From assembly GCF_002289565.1 (NCBI RefSeq), contig NZ_NTFY01000077.1, positions 20,895-84,894 on the forward strand: DNA of 64,000 nucleotides. Reading direction: 5' to 3'. Positions 51,032 through 60,501 of the stretch are shown one piece after another (position 1 is the stretch's first letter; each line of letters opens with the position of its first letter). The notes under the pieces are model-generated. The model was not told where the DNA came from, did no database searches, and was given only the letters and a program-made list of their open reading frames with translations. Position numbers and translations under genes: made by a program. The DNA comes from Rhodopirellula sp. SM50 (lineage in GTDB: Bacteria; Planctomycetota; Planctomycetia; Pirellulales; Pirellulaceae).

Positions 51032-53038
51032 ATGCAGTTACTCGAATTGTCTCTTTACAATTTTTGTCTCTACCGCGGGGAGCAGACTTTCAATCTCAGC
51101 CCCGATCACCGCAACGGAAAACCGAAGCCAGTCATTTTGGTCGGAGGTATCAACGGCGGTGGCAAGACTTCATTCTTCGACTCGATATTGCTCGCGCTCT
51201 ATGGTTCGCGTGCTAAGTGCTCGAAACGATCGAACCAGAGCTACGGTGAATTCCTGACGGACTGCATCCATCGAGGTGTTGATCCTGCAGATGGAGCGTC
51301 CATATCTCTAACGTTTCAGTACGTTTCGGAAGGGGTGAAACGGATCTACGAGGTCCGACGTCGCTGGAACGTCAAGAAGACCCTTCGGGAACATCTGGAA
51401 GTCTATTGCGATGGTAAGAAACACGCAGACTTCTCGAAGAACTGGAACCATGTTGTAGAAGAGATTGTTCCGATCGGCGTTTCTCAGCTTTTCTTCTTTG
51501 ATGCCGAAAAGATCCGGTTTATAGCGGACGACGAATCAACGAGTGACGCGTTGGGATCGGCGATCAAGTCCCTGCTAGGGCTGGACCTTGCCGAACGTTT
51601 GATCGCGGATATGAAGGTCGTTCAAATGAAGCTCGCCGAACGTCAGATATCCAACAGTGATCGAGAAGCAGTCGATGAATGGAAAAGTGAGCTCGAAGTT
51701 ATTTGCGAGGAGTTGAAGGCGCTCAAGCAGGACTGTGGGGCTGCACGAAATGGCGTTGGTATTGCGACCAAGGACTTGGCGATGGCTGAAGAGGCATTCG
51801 CTCGCGTAGGTGGCAAGCACTGGGATGAGCGAAACAAAAATGAGGCTACGAAAAGGGAGCTTGCCATCAAGAAAGCCGGTATCGAGTCTAGTCTGATTGG
51901 GCTCGCCAGCGGTAGCCTGCCTTTGGCATTGGTTCCGGATCTCTTGAGATCCGTGGACGAGTGCGACATGGATAGCCGGTCATATCAGCAGTTGCTACAC
52001 GCCGGTGAGGCCCTCGACTCACATGACGAGGCGATTTTGTCGGAATTAAAAGATCAAGGGATCCAAGCACCTGTCTTGGAGTCAATTGAATTGGTTCAGG
52101 CGAGAAGACGCCAGCTCCGAGCTGAGATTCAGGAGCCTGAGCATTCAATACATTTGTCTGAAGTTTCACACAACGCTTTGTCGTCGTTGATGACGACAGA
52201 GTTGGAGCGTCTTAAAAAAGAGGGCGTTTCTTTAGTGTTCGACTTGGAGCAAACCTGTGCGGAGCTGGACCTGATTCGCAGGCAACTTGCTTCCACACCC
52301 AAAGAAGCGGAGATAAAGGATGTCGCAGCAAAGCTAAAAGCGGCCGTTCGTTCGCAGGCCGAGGCCGAATCAGAACTGAAGCGTCTTGAGCAAGCGTGCG
52401 AAGAGAAGATTCGCGAGCGAGAAGAGGCGGAAAGCAGAATCGAAGACAAGCTACTTCGCACAAATGCAGAGCAGGTTGCTTCAGATGATGCGGAACGCAT
52501 GTCTCAGCTTTCGGATCGCACGCGTGAGACGATGAAGGTTTTTCTTGAGCAATCAACCGCGGCGAAAATTGATCGGCTTTCGGCAAATATTCTCGAAGCA
52601 TTTCAATATTTGCTCCGCAAGAAGTCGCTTGTCAGTTCGATATCCATCGACCCAGTGGATTTCTCGATAACTCTCCTCGATTCCGATGGATCGATGATTC
52701 CGAAGCAGCGACTTTCCGAGGGGGAGAAGCAAATGTTTGCCATCTCAGTACTATGGGGCCTTGGACGAGCGTCCAATCGTAGGCTCCCAGCAATTATCGA
52801 CACCCCGATGGCTCGTCTCGACGCCATGCATCGCGAGAACCTGCTGACGCGATACTTCCCCGCAGCGAGCCATCAAACGATCATTCTTTCAACTGACACC
52901 GAGGTCGACGAAGCGTTTTACGAAGCGTTGGAGCCCAATGTGGCGCGCGCGTATCATCTGAACTACGATGAAAAGACAAAGCAAACAATCGTTGAGCAAG
53001 GCTACTTCTGGCATCACGAAGAAGCGGAGGCCGTTTAG
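51032..53038 (+). CDS. dndD: DndD, SMC-like ATPase
   Basis: 668 residues. Walker A GGINGGGKTSFFDS (about 37-50), signature-like LSEGEKQMFAISVLWG, Walker B IIDTPMARLD, switch ILSTDTE; coiled-coil arms about 190-300 and 380-520. It probably nicks or remodels DNA during phosphorothioation. It differs clearly from the second SMC-like protein at 41974 in size and hinge. Confidence 0.93.
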   Translation: MQLLELSLYNFCLYRGEQTFNLSPDHRNGKPKPVILVGGINGGGKTSFFDSILLALYGSRAKCSKRSNQSYGEFLTDCIHRGVDPADGASISLTFQYVSEGVKRIYEVRRRWNVKKTLREHLEVYCDGKKHADFSKNWNHVVEEIVPIGVSQLFFFDAEKIRFIADDESTSDALGSAIKSLLGLDLAERLIADMKVVQMKLAERQISNSDREAVDEWKSELEVICEELKALKQDCGAARNGVGIATKDLAMAEEAFARVGGKHWDERNKNEATKRELAIKKAGIESSLIGLASGSLPLALVPDLLRSVDECDMDSRSYQQLLHAGEALDSHDEAILSELKDQGIQAPVLESIELVQARRRQLRAEIQEPEHSIHLSEVSHNALSSLMTTELERLKKEGVSLVFDLEQTCAELDLIRRQLASTPKEAEIKDVAAKLKAAVRSQAEAESELKRLEQACEEKIREREEAESRIEDKLLRTNAEQVASDDAERMSQLSDRTRETMKVFLEQSTAAKIDRLSANILEAFQYLLRKKSLVSSISIDPVDFSITLLDSDGSMIPKQRLSEGEKQMFAISVLWGLGRASNRRLPAIIDTPMARLDAMHRENLLTRYFPAASHQTIILSTDTEVDEAFYEALEPNVARAYHLNYDEKTKQTIVEQGYFWHHEEAEAV

Positions 53039-53046
53039 GAACTGTT

Positions 53047-53430
53047 GTGATTAAGCAAATCAAACTTTCATCTCAGGCAAGGGACAAGCTGATTCGGATC
53101 AAGTCCCGTACTGGCATTGGTCAATGGAATATTCTGTGCCGATGGGCACTCGTAGTTTCGATGAAAGAAGCCTCTCCACCCACGGTCGTCGAAATCCCTG
53201 CAGATAGCAATGTGGAAATGAGTTGGCAAGTATTCGGAGGCGAACTCAACGAGCTCTACTGGGCGTTGGTCAAGGCACGTTGTATCAAGGACGGCCTAGC
53301 AACTGACGAAGAAACCGTCGCCCAGCAATTCCGGCTGCACCTCCATCGCGGAATCGGCTATCTAGCGACGCCATCGGCAATAAACAATATTGGTGATCTC
53401 ATTAATTTAGCTTTGGACGAGAAATCATGA
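53047..53430 (+). CDS. dndE: DndE
   Basis: 127 residues from GTG 53047. The start IKLSSQARDKLIRIKSRTGIGQWNILCRWAL is the DndE signature; also FRLHLHRGIGYLA. DndE is a small helical tetramer that binds nicked DNA in characterised systems. The start codon and spacing (8 bases after dndD) fit. It overlaps the HTH gene by four bases. Confidence 0.92.
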   Translation: MIKQIKLSSQARDKLIRIKSRTGIGQWNILCRWALVVSMKEASPPTVVEIPADSNVEMSWQVFGGELNELYWALVKARCIKDGLATDEETVAQQFRLHLHRGIGYLATPSAINNIGDLINLALDEKS

Positions 53431-53669
53431 AAAAATCAATCCATCAAGTCGCCGCAGACGTGCTGAAAGCATCTGGCAAACCGATGACGGCTGCGGAGAT
53501 TTACGAAGCAATTTGCGAAAAAGGTCTCTACGAATTCAAAGCTAAGAATGCTCCGAGCGTTCTGCGGTCTCAATTGAGACGGCACACGAAGAACATCACC
53601 GTCGCCAACCAGGCGAAAGATGTTGTTTTCGTAATCGGCGACGACGATCGGTTCTCATTGGTGGACTGA
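53427..53669 (+). CDS. HARE-HTH (HB1/ASXL-type) winged-helix protein
   Basis: 80 residues. SIHQVAADVLKASGKPMTAAEIYEAICEKGLYEFKAKNAPSVLRSQLRRHT is the HARE-HTH fold found fused to restriction endonucleases, and thought to read modified DNA. Here it stands alone at the end of dndBCDE by ATGA overlap, so it may recognise phosphorothioated or target DNA or regulate the operon. Confidence 0.82.
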   Translation: MKKSIHQVAADVLKASGKPMTAAEIYEAICEKGLYEFKAKNAPSVLRSQLRRHTKNITVANQAKDVVFVIGDDDRFSLVD

Positions 53670-53689
53670 TTCCTGAGGGTCAACTGCAA

Positions 53690-55025
53690 TGGACCTGTCC
53701 AGATTTTTGTGTCACCGGATCAATCGTTTAGTATCGGTGGCTGGGTGGTAGTCGGTCCTCAAAGTGGATGGCGAAGTGGTTTAAGGCTTGCTTCCAGTAC
53801 TTGATCGGCCTTGTCCATCTCTTGGACGATTCCATGATCGCCATGCAGATCAATTTTAGCGCCGACTCTTCGCTCGGGTAGATCTTACGGTTCTTGGTGA
53901 ACTTGCGGATGGTGCTGTTGACCGACTCGATCGCGTTGGTCGTGTAGATCACTCGGCGGATCTCCGGCGGGAAATCAAATAGCGTGATGATGTCAGCCCA
54001 CTTACTTCGCCACTGCCGTGAGATCGTCGGGTACTTCTTGTCCCACTTCTCGGAAAACTGATCCAAGGCGGCTTCAGCTTCCTCGGTGGTCGCCGCTCGA
54101 TAGATGGTCTTGAGGTCAGCCGCGACCGCCTTGCTGTCTTCATGTGAAACGTATCGCAGTGCCGCCCGCATCAGGTGGACCAGGCAAAGCTGAACCCTGG
54201 CCTTGGGATAGGCGGCTCGGATCGCTTCGGGGAAACCGGCCAAGCCATCGACGCAGCAAACGAAGATGCCAGAGAGTCCGCGGTTCTTTAAGTCGGTGAG
54301 GCAGTTGAGCCAGAATTTAGCGTCTTCGCTCTGAGAGATCCACAGCCCCAAAAGCTCCTTTTTCCCGTCCAGATTGATGCCCAAAGCGACGCAGATCGTG
54401 TGCGCACTGACCTTTGCCGATGCCCCGCGAACGTTCACGACGATGCCGTCAAAGTAGACAATCGGCCACACCGGATCCAAACGACGCGATCGCCAGTTCC
54501 TCAGTTCCGCCTCGAGATCTTCGGTCACGCTCGTAATGAGTGTTGGCGAGACCTCGACCCCGTAGAGATCTTTCACGATCTGCTGAATGTCGCGTGTGGT
54601 CAAGCCCTTCGCGTAGAGCGCCAGAATCTTTTCGTCGAAGCCCTCAATTCGGCGTCCATGCTTCTCAACGATTTGAGGCTCGAAGGTTGCGCCGCGGTCT
54701 CGCGGCGTTTCGATTTCCAGCTCGCCGAGGTCGCCTTGAAGCTTCTTCTTTGCGTGACCGTTTCGACAATTATTTCGCTTGCCTCGCGTGACACCCGATT
54801 CGTTCGTCGCCGTAGATTGCTCCGTCGCGAGATGGTGCTCCATCTCGGAATTGAGCATTGTCTCGATCCCGGACTTCATGATCGTCTTGATCAAACCGTT
54901 CAGTTCATCCATCGTTGAGGCATTGCGAGCAAAGTCTCTGGCAAGCTACTCAGCCTGCTCTTTCATCTTGGCATCCATGTAAGGGACTCCGCTGGGAGAT
55001 GTGTTAAAATCAGCATACAGTTGTT
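53690..55025 (-). mobile_element. IS256-family insertion sequence
   Basis: Left terminus GGACCTGTCCAGATTTTTGTG (about 53691-53711) is typical of IS256-family ends. The right end seems to be near TGTTAAAATCAGCATACAG (about 55003-55022), an imperfect inverted match. The element lies between the dnd operon and mcrBC and does not break either. Confidence 0.7.
53728..54912 (-). CDS. IS256-family (Mutator) transposase
   Basis: 394 residues, intact. First Asp in IVYFDGIVVNV, second in FVCCVDGLAGFPEAI, Glu in NAIESVNSTIRKFTKNR: the DDE set with the C/D-2-H like features of the Mutator branch. A cluster of Cys/His (RNNCRNGHAKKKL) in the N-terminal region. No frameshift, so it may still be active. Confidence 0.95.
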   Translation of the reverse strand: MDELNGLIKTIMKSGIETMLNSEMEHHLATEQSTATNESGVTRGKRNNCRNGHAKKKLQGDLGELEIETPRDRGATFEPQIVEKHGRRIEGFDEKILALYAKGLTTRDIQQIVKDLYGVEVSPTLITSVTEDLEAELRNWRSRRLDPVWPIVYFDGIVVNVRGASAKVSAHTICVALGINLDGKKELLGLWISQSEDAKFWLNCLTDLKNRGLSGIFVCCVDGLAGFPEAIRAAYPKARVQLCLVHLMRAALRYVSHEDSKAVAADLKTIYRAATTEEAEAALDQFSEKWDKKYPTISRQWRSKWADIITLFDFPPEIRRVIYTTNAIESVNSTIRKFTKNRKIYPSEESALKLICMAIMESSKRWTRPIKYWKQALNHFAIHFEDRLPPSHRY

Positions 55026-55157
55026 GCTGGCAAACACAAAATTCCCGACAGGCCTTTGGCAGGGGCAGTAGCTCGCACCCGAGTCTACGATCTGACGAAT
55101 GGCCCAATCGCATCGCGTTAAAATCCCGAAACCACATTTACCTGAATTGGAGCAAGC

Positions 55158-58142
55158 GTGCCCAGCTCTATACTAAATCCTGAGCAACATCAGATACTTC
55201 TCGAGAGGGCGCAAGATCCCGGCTCTTGGAGAGACGAACCCGATCTCGAACGCCGGCGTCAGGTTGGGCAAGAATTTGTCCAGTCGGTTGAACGCTGCGG
55301 TGTTCTCGCTGGAAAGAAGATCGATCACGGCCAACTCGTTGAGTTCGTTGAGCTGCAGTGGCAGATCCAGAACCTGAATCCAGTCCACATGCCAAAGTTG
55401 CTTGGATCTTTGGCTTACAAAACACACTTCGCAAACTTTCAGGGCACGAAAGAAGACTTGAAAGCGGAAATGTCGGGCGAATCCGGCGTGAAACACTTCT
55501 ACGAAGGGGCAGACATGGACGTCTGCAGTGAGGCAATCCGCTTGATCGCCTCCGATTCTGTTGACGACCAGGGACGAGGCGCGTCCCTGATGTTTCACCT
55601 CGATGGCGCGGGTTCTGCAATCACTTCGGGATTCTTGCATTTGCTTCATCCCGGCCACTATGGCTTGGTCAATTCACCAACGCGTGCTCCGTTCCAAAAT
55701 GATGGTCTGCTCAACGTGTCGAGTGCGCAACGGAAAACTGCACGCGACAGGGCCGCAACTTGGTTCAGCGAGACTGTCGACCTGTCATCTGACACGCTCG
55801 GGAAGGTCTTCCGTTGGGAGGCATTGCTACGTGAAGTATTTGAGATCTGCGGTTTTGAAGATTACCCAACCCTAGATCAGTTTCTTTGGACTTTGTCTAC
55901 AGAGCCAGCCCCGGACTCGGACGACCGCCTGCGTAAAGCGGTATCCGAAATCGAACTGGAAAACACGCAGATCCGCCGGGCGGCGGAGACGAAGGCTCGA
56001 CATCTCATCAAAAACAATCTGGGTAGCCTGTCAGCAGTACAACTTTCTGAACTCTTCACGCTGATCAATACGTGCAAAGCCGGAAAAGGCGTGGGCTACG
56101 TTCGCTTCAGTCCGGCATTCGTTGGGCACAACGCCAACCAGTTGATCGACAACTTGGACGAAACCAATGAGTGGATCGAAAAACTATGGACGACCGCTGA
56201 CGAAGACATTTCAACGCTGCTCAGCCACCTGTGGACGAAAGGACTAGCGGGCGCGGGACAATCGTTTCCGTCAGCGATTCTGTACCTTCGTAATCCGGAA
56301 GAATACGCCGTCTGGACTTCAAATCTTGAGAAGGCTCTCTATTCGGTGCTCTCTGGAACGCCAGCAAAATTCAAGACCGGGTTTAATTACCTGCAGTACT
56401 GCAAGGGGGTTCGTCAGCTTCGCGAGAAGGAAAATTTCCCGCCTGAAATGCACGACTTCGTGTTGTCGTTGCTCATTTCGAAGAAGAAGAGTGATAGCGA
56501 ACAGGCAACAAGCGAGTTTGCAGGCTTCAGTGGAGACGCGTTCAAGTTTCTGTCAGATCTGGAACGCAACAACTCCGTGTCATGGTTTGGCGACAATAAA
56601 CAGCGATACGAGCAAACCGTTTCGCAACCTATCCGAGCCCTGCTGGCCGACTTGTCCAAGGACTTTGCGACGCCCCGCGACCCCGAGTTGGAAACGTCGC
56701 CGAAAAAGTGTTTGGCTCGCATCAATCGGAACACGTTCGGAAACAAGGAAGCGGCACCGTACAATACGTTTCTCTGGTTTGCATTCTTCAGAAAGCAATT
56801 CAGCCGAACAACGGATGGACAACTCTTTGTGATCATTTCTCCAGACCGCCTAAAATATGGTTTGTGTTTCGGAGAGGACGCTGGTGAAGTTCGAGGCACT
56901 CTGGTCCAGACGGTTCGGAATCAAGAACTTTTGGTCGAATCAGTTCTGAACAGTTTGAAGTCCGCCGGTTTTGAGTTTCGGTCCGGTGAGGACATCAAGA
57001 GTTTAAGACAAGCTGAAATCAATTCCGTCGCCGACTTTGCCAGTTTTGTCCAGGCAACCGCTTTTGAGTTGCGACGGAAACTGTCGCCACAGGAAGTAGT
57101 TGAACGAGGCGTTTCGCTGAAAAACGACATTGCCGAGGATTTCCAACTGCTGTACCCGCTGCTTCGAATGGCAACGCCTGATGTGTCGCCTGGAGAAGTC
57201 GTAAAGCTGCAGGAGGCTACTGACGACAACGAAACGGAGAAAATCACAATTGGTCAACTGGCTGAAAAAACGCATCTGGAAGAAGGTTTCTTTGAGAAGC
57301 TTGATCTGTGCCTGAAGGACAAGCGGCAGCTGATATTTGTCGGACCACCCGGCACCGGAAAAACGTTTGTCGCGAAACAATACGCAAACTATCTGGCCCA
57401 GTATGGCGGGGACGTGCGGACTGTTCAATTTCATCCGTCTTATGCCTACGAAGATTTTATTGAAGGACTGCGACCGGTTCCCTCGAAAACCGGTGCGGCA
57501 ACGTTCGAGGTGGAAGCTGGGATTTTCAAAAGGCTGTGCGACGACGCTCGTGCGAGCCCCAAATCGACTTACGTGTTACTCATCGACGAAATCAATCGAG
57601 GGAATATCCCAAGGATCTTTGGTGAGCTGATGTTTCTTCTGGAACATCGAGACGAAAAGACAGAGCTGCCCTATTCAAAGAAACCGTTCTCGATTCCAAA
57701 GAATGTGGTTGTCTTGGGAACAATGAACAGCAGCGATCGTTCGATTGCGCTAATGGATTTGGCGCTGCGACGTCGCTTTCACTTTATGCAAATGGAGCCA
57801 AGAAAGGAGGTGCTGTTGGCTTGGATCGAGGAAAATCACAAGCCCAAATCTGTCGCCGAAATATTTGATCGACTGAACGTCAGCTTGCGAGATGCGGGAG
57901 TGGAAGAGGACCGTCTGGTCGGCCATGCCCACTTTATGTCAGTTCATTTAGACGAAGATTTCATGAGTTTGATCTGGGAAGCCACGATCATGCCGCTGCT
58001 GAAGGAGTACTTTTTCGCTGAGCCGGAAAAACTGAAGCAATTTGAACTGGAACAGTTCATGTCGGCGACGGGGCTCACTGCAACCTTTGACGAAGAAGAA
58101 CCTGAGGACGTCGACGGGTTGGATACCGAGGATAATCAGTGA
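55158..58142 (+). CDS. mcrB: McrB-type GTPase with N-terminal extension and DUF2461-like domain
   Basis: 994 residues. Residues 1-440 are an unfamiliar helical region with RFSPAFVGHNANQ-type patches. Residues about 461-640 resemble DUF2461 (FKFLSDLERNNSVSWFGDNKQRYE, then NRNTFGNKEAAPYNTFLWFAF). Residues about 700-960 are the McrB AAA+ module: Walker A VGPPGTGKTFV (about 728), FHPSYAYEDFIEGLRP, Walker B LLIDEINRGN, the McrB signature MNSSDRSIALMDLALRRRF. In McrBC the GTP-driven McrB ring recognises modified DNA and drives the McrC nuclease. The start is at 55158 (GTG, VPSSILNPEQ), after the IS element. It overlaps mcrC by four bases. Confidence 0.9.
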   Translation: MPSSILNPEQHQILLERAQDPGSWRDEPDLERRRQVGQEFVQSVERCGVLAGKKIDHGQLVEFVELQWQIQNLNPVHMPKLLGSLAYKTHFANFQGTKEDLKAEMSGESGVKHFYEGADMDVCSEAIRLIASDSVDDQGRGASLMFHLDGAGSAITSGFLHLLHPGHYGLVNSPTRAPFQNDGLLNVSSAQRKTARDRAATWFSETVDLSSDTLGKVFRWEALLREVFEICGFEDYPTLDQFLWTLSTEPAPDSDDRLRKAVSEIELENTQIRRAAETKARHLIKNNLGSLSAVQLSELFTLINTCKAGKGVGYVRFSPAFVGHNANQLIDNLDETNEWIEKLWTTADEDISTLLSHLWTKGLAGAGQSFPSAILYLRNPEEYAVWTSNLEKALYSVLSGTPAKFKTGFNYLQYCKGVRQLREKENFPPEMHDFVLSLLISKKKSDSEQATSEFAGFSGDAFKFLSDLERNNSVSWFGDNKQRYEQTVSQPIRALLADLSKDFATPRDPELETSPKKCLARINRNTFGNKEAAPYNTFLWFAFFRKQFSRTTDGQLFVIISPDRLKYGLCFGEDAGEVRGTLVQTVRNQELLVESVLNSLKSAGFEFRSGEDIKSLRQAEINSVADFASFVQATAFELRRKLSPQEVVERGVSLKNDIAEDFQLLYPLLRMATPDVSPGEVVKLQEATDDNETEKITIGQLAEKTHLEEGFFEKLDLCLKDKRQLIFVGPPGTGKTFVAKQYANYLAQYGGDVRTVQFHPSYAYEDFIEGLRPVPSKTGAATFEVEAGIFKRLCDDARASPKSTYVLLIDEINRGNIPRIFGELMFLLEHRDEKTELPYSKKPFSIPKNVVVLGTMNSSDRSIALMDLALRRRFHFMQMEPRKEVLLAWIEENHKPKSVAEIFDRLNVSLRDAGVEEDRLVGHAHFMSVHLDEDFMSLIWEATIMPLLKEYFFAEPEKLKQFELEQFMSATGLTATFDEEEPEDVDGLDTEDNQ

Positions 58143-59353
58143 GCACAGATTTGATTCAAGACGACGGTTCCATCGCGTCGCAACTTCGGACTTTGGAAGA
58201 GTGGAAGCCGAAATGTCTGACGCTCTCTCAAGAGCAATTAGACGAGTTGCTTCAAAGCCCCAGCAAGATTCTTGAAGTTCGACCCTTGGGCGGAGGGAGA
58301 TACCGATTGCGACCGAAGTCTTTTGTTGGGTGTGTGCGGGTCGGAACGATGGACGTCCGGATTCGCCCGAAGACCCCGATGCCTACGTTGCTTTCAATTC
58401 TGGCAGAAGTTCACGAGCTACCCGAGCTAAGGTCAGAAACCGTGGCGTACGACAGCGATACGAACATTGTGGATCTGCTTGTCCAAAGCTTCTTAGTCGA
58501 AGTTCAAAATGTCGTGCGTCAAGGATTGCGGCGAACCTACGCTCAAGAATCGGATGAACTGATTGCGATCCGGGGGCGAATCGAGTTTTCACAAACCATT
58601 CGAATGGGGCTACGTGGGATGGCGAAGACGTATTGCTCCTTCGAGGAGTTTACATTGGACGCGTCAGAGAATCGATTGCTTCTCGCTGGGCTAAGGGCGG
58701 TCACGAAGGAAGCTTGGCTGCCCCCAAACAGACGCAACTCAGCCCACCGAATGGGCTGTGAGTTTTTGGGAGTTGATGAGCTCAACCTACAGGAGGCACT
58801 CAGTTTGGATTTCCAAAAAGACCGTCTCAATCAAGGCTACTTCCCAGCGCTGAACCTGGCGAAGCTCGTGTTGGAAGCTCTGGGAGTCACGCAGGAACTT
58901 GGTTCCAAGCAGGCGCGAGGATTCCTAGTCAATATGAATCAGCTATTCGAGTTGTATGTGGAACGCAAGCTGCGAAGTATTCTTAGCGTTGAAGGCATCC
59001 AGGTGCACGCTCAGAACGAGAGATCGTTCGACGAAGGTGGGATGTCCAAGATTCGCCCCGATCTGTTGCTTCAACATCAATCGGGACGCCGACTTGTCGC
59101 TGATGTGAAATACAAGACAGGCGTGAAGGCAAAAGAATCGGACCTCTATCAGATGCTGACGTACTGTCGAATTCTGAAGATACGAAATGGAGTTCTGATC
59201 ACAGTTGGGCCAGGGCCAGGCGTCCGTTACAAGGTATGCGATGGCAGTACTGTGATTGATGTGATCCCCGTCAATTTGGACGGAGATTTGGAAGCAATCG
59301 AACAGTCAATCCAGCTACTGACCAATCAATTACGGGATCGAATGATTCGGTAA
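58139..59353 (+). CDS. mcrC: McrC-type restriction subunit
   Basis: 404 residues. N-terminal McrB-contact domain with IRGRIEFSQTI (about 141) and the McrC block YCSFEEFTLDASENRLL (where McrC has a conserved D-x-x-N-R-x-L). The C-terminal PD-(D/E)xK nuclease core has KIRPDLLL (about 305) and LVADVKYK (about 322), the Asp-x-Lys pair. It cuts DNA when pushed by McrB. Overlap ATGA with mcrB. Confidence 0.92.
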   Translation: MSTDLIQDDGSIASQLRTLEEWKPKCLTLSQEQLDELLQSPSKILEVRPLGGGRYRLRPKSFVGCVRVGTMDVRIRPKTPMPTLLSILAEVHELPELRSETVAYDSDTNIVDLLVQSFLVEVQNVVRQGLRRTYAQESDELIAIRGRIEFSQTIRMGLRGMAKTYCSFEEFTLDASENRLLLAGLRAVTKEAWLPPNRRNSAHRMGCEFLGVDELNLQEALSLDFQKDRLNQGYFPALNLAKLVLEALGVTQELGSKQARGFLVNMNQLFELYVERKLRSILSVEGIQVHAQNERSFDEGGMSKIRPDLLLQHQSGRRLVADVKYKTGVKAKESDLYQMLTYCRILKIRNGVLITVGPGPGVRYKVCDGSTVIDVIPVNLDGDLEAIEQSIQLLTNQLRDRMIR

Positions 59354-59427
59354 ACCAAGGCAAAGGGGCGGAGTCATTTTCCGGTGTAGGGATTTGCAAT
59401 AACTGCCAGCGGAGGCTGACAAGTTCG
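59354..59427. promoter_or_regulatory. Gap at the likely right side of the island
   Basis: 74 bases; no clear direct repeat to the integrase side was identified by eye. Confidence 0.3.
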
Positions 59428-60360
59428 ATGAGCAAGGTCACTGTCTACGACATCATCGGTGACATTCACGGTCACGCGGACGAACTGAAGCGGTTGCTGG
59501 AGCACCTTGGTTATCGCCGGCATGGGGCTGGCTATCGCCGTTCGGATCGGAGGTTGGTTTTTGTCGGTGACTTCGTCGATCGGGGACCGGCGATTGCCGA
59601 GGTGATTGAAATCGTCCGTGCGACCGTGGACGCTGGGGACGGGTTTGCTGTGATGGGGAACCATGAGTACAACACGATTGCGTTTCATACGGCGGTGCCG
59701 GGAAAACGTGATTGTTGGTTTCGCGAACATTCGCAGAAGAATCTGAAGCAGCACCAAGCAACGTTGGAGCAGCTGCCGCCAAGCGAGATGGCAGACGCGA
59801 TCGCTTGGTTCAAGACTTTGCCCGTGGCGTTAGAACTGGACGGGATACGAGTGGTTCATGCGGCCTGGCGGGATGAGAAAATCCGATTACTGAACGAGAC
59901 GCTCAAATCGCGCTCGCGGTTTGACGCGGATTTCCTTGCAGAGTCAGAGACGACTGACAGTGAGTTGCATTCGGCTGTGGAAGAGGTGCTGAAGGGGCCG
60001 GAGTTGACCCTGCCGGTCGGGCATTGGATTGTGGACAAGGCGGGGCACCAGCGGAATACGGTTCGGTTCAAGTGGTACGAAGAACCTGCCGGGCGGACGT
60101 ATCGCGGTTATCATTTGGGATCGGATGACGTGCCCGACGTGGCGATTGACGCCGGAACTGTCGATGGGCTGACGGGCTATCCCGAGGACGCGCCACCGGT
60201 CTTCGTGGGACACTATTGGCTGACCGGGACGCCAACGCCGTTGGCACCGAATGTTGCCTGTACGGATTACAGCGTGGCAAAGGGCGGGAAACTGGTCGCG
60301 TATCGCTGGGACGGCGAGTCGGTGCTGAAGGCCGAAAACTTCGTATGGGTCGAGAACTAG
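59428..60360 (+). CDS. Metallophosphoesterase (PrpE/ApaH-like)
   Basis: 310 residues. All calcineurin-type motifs are present: GDIHGHADELKRLL, FVGDFVDRGP, VMGNHEYN, HAAWRD and FVGHYW. Close in style to bis(5'-nucleosyl)-tetraphosphatase and PrpE serine/threonine phosphatases. Two-metal hydrolase in the cytoplasm; substrate (Np4N or phosphoprotein) not determined. Confidence 0.88.
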   Translation: MSKVTVYDIIGDIHGHADELKRLLEHLGYRRHGAGYRRSDRRLVFVGDFVDRGPAIAEVIEIVRATVDAGDGFAVMGNHEYNTIAFHTAVPGKRDCWFREHSQKNLKQHQATLEQLPPSEMADAIAWFKTLPVALELDGIRVVHAAWRDEKIRLLNETLKSRSRFDADFLAESETTDSELHSAVEEVLKGPELTLPVGHWIVDKAGHQRNTVRFKWYEEPAGRTYRGYHLGSDDVPDVAIDAGTVDGLTGYPEDAPPVFVGHYWLTGTPTPLAPNVACTDYSVAKGGKLVAYRWDGESVLKAENFVWVEN

Positions 60361-60397
60361 ATGTTGGTCTCTTTGTGGCCGTGCAGAAGGGTGGGAG

Positions 60398-60466
60398 GGC
60401 AAGACGATGGGGGCAAGACAATGGGTGAACGGGATGATCGAATTGTTTTGCCCCCATTGTTTTGCC
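60398..60466. repeat. Inverted repeat GGCAAGACAATGGGGGC
   Basis: A 25-bp inverted repeat (arms GGCAAGACGATGGGGGCAAG and the matching TTTTGCCCCCATTGTTTTGC) after the phosphoesterase. Its unit GGGGCAAGACAAT recurs in tandem at 61952-62006. Confidence 0.7.
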
Positions 60467-60501
60467 AATCTGTTGATACGTCTGTCGTCGGGCATTGAGC
60501 A

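Noticed and set aside
54400..54918. Plus-strand frame opposite the transposase
   Set aside because: It is the antisense shadow of a complete, motif-bearing IS256 transposase.
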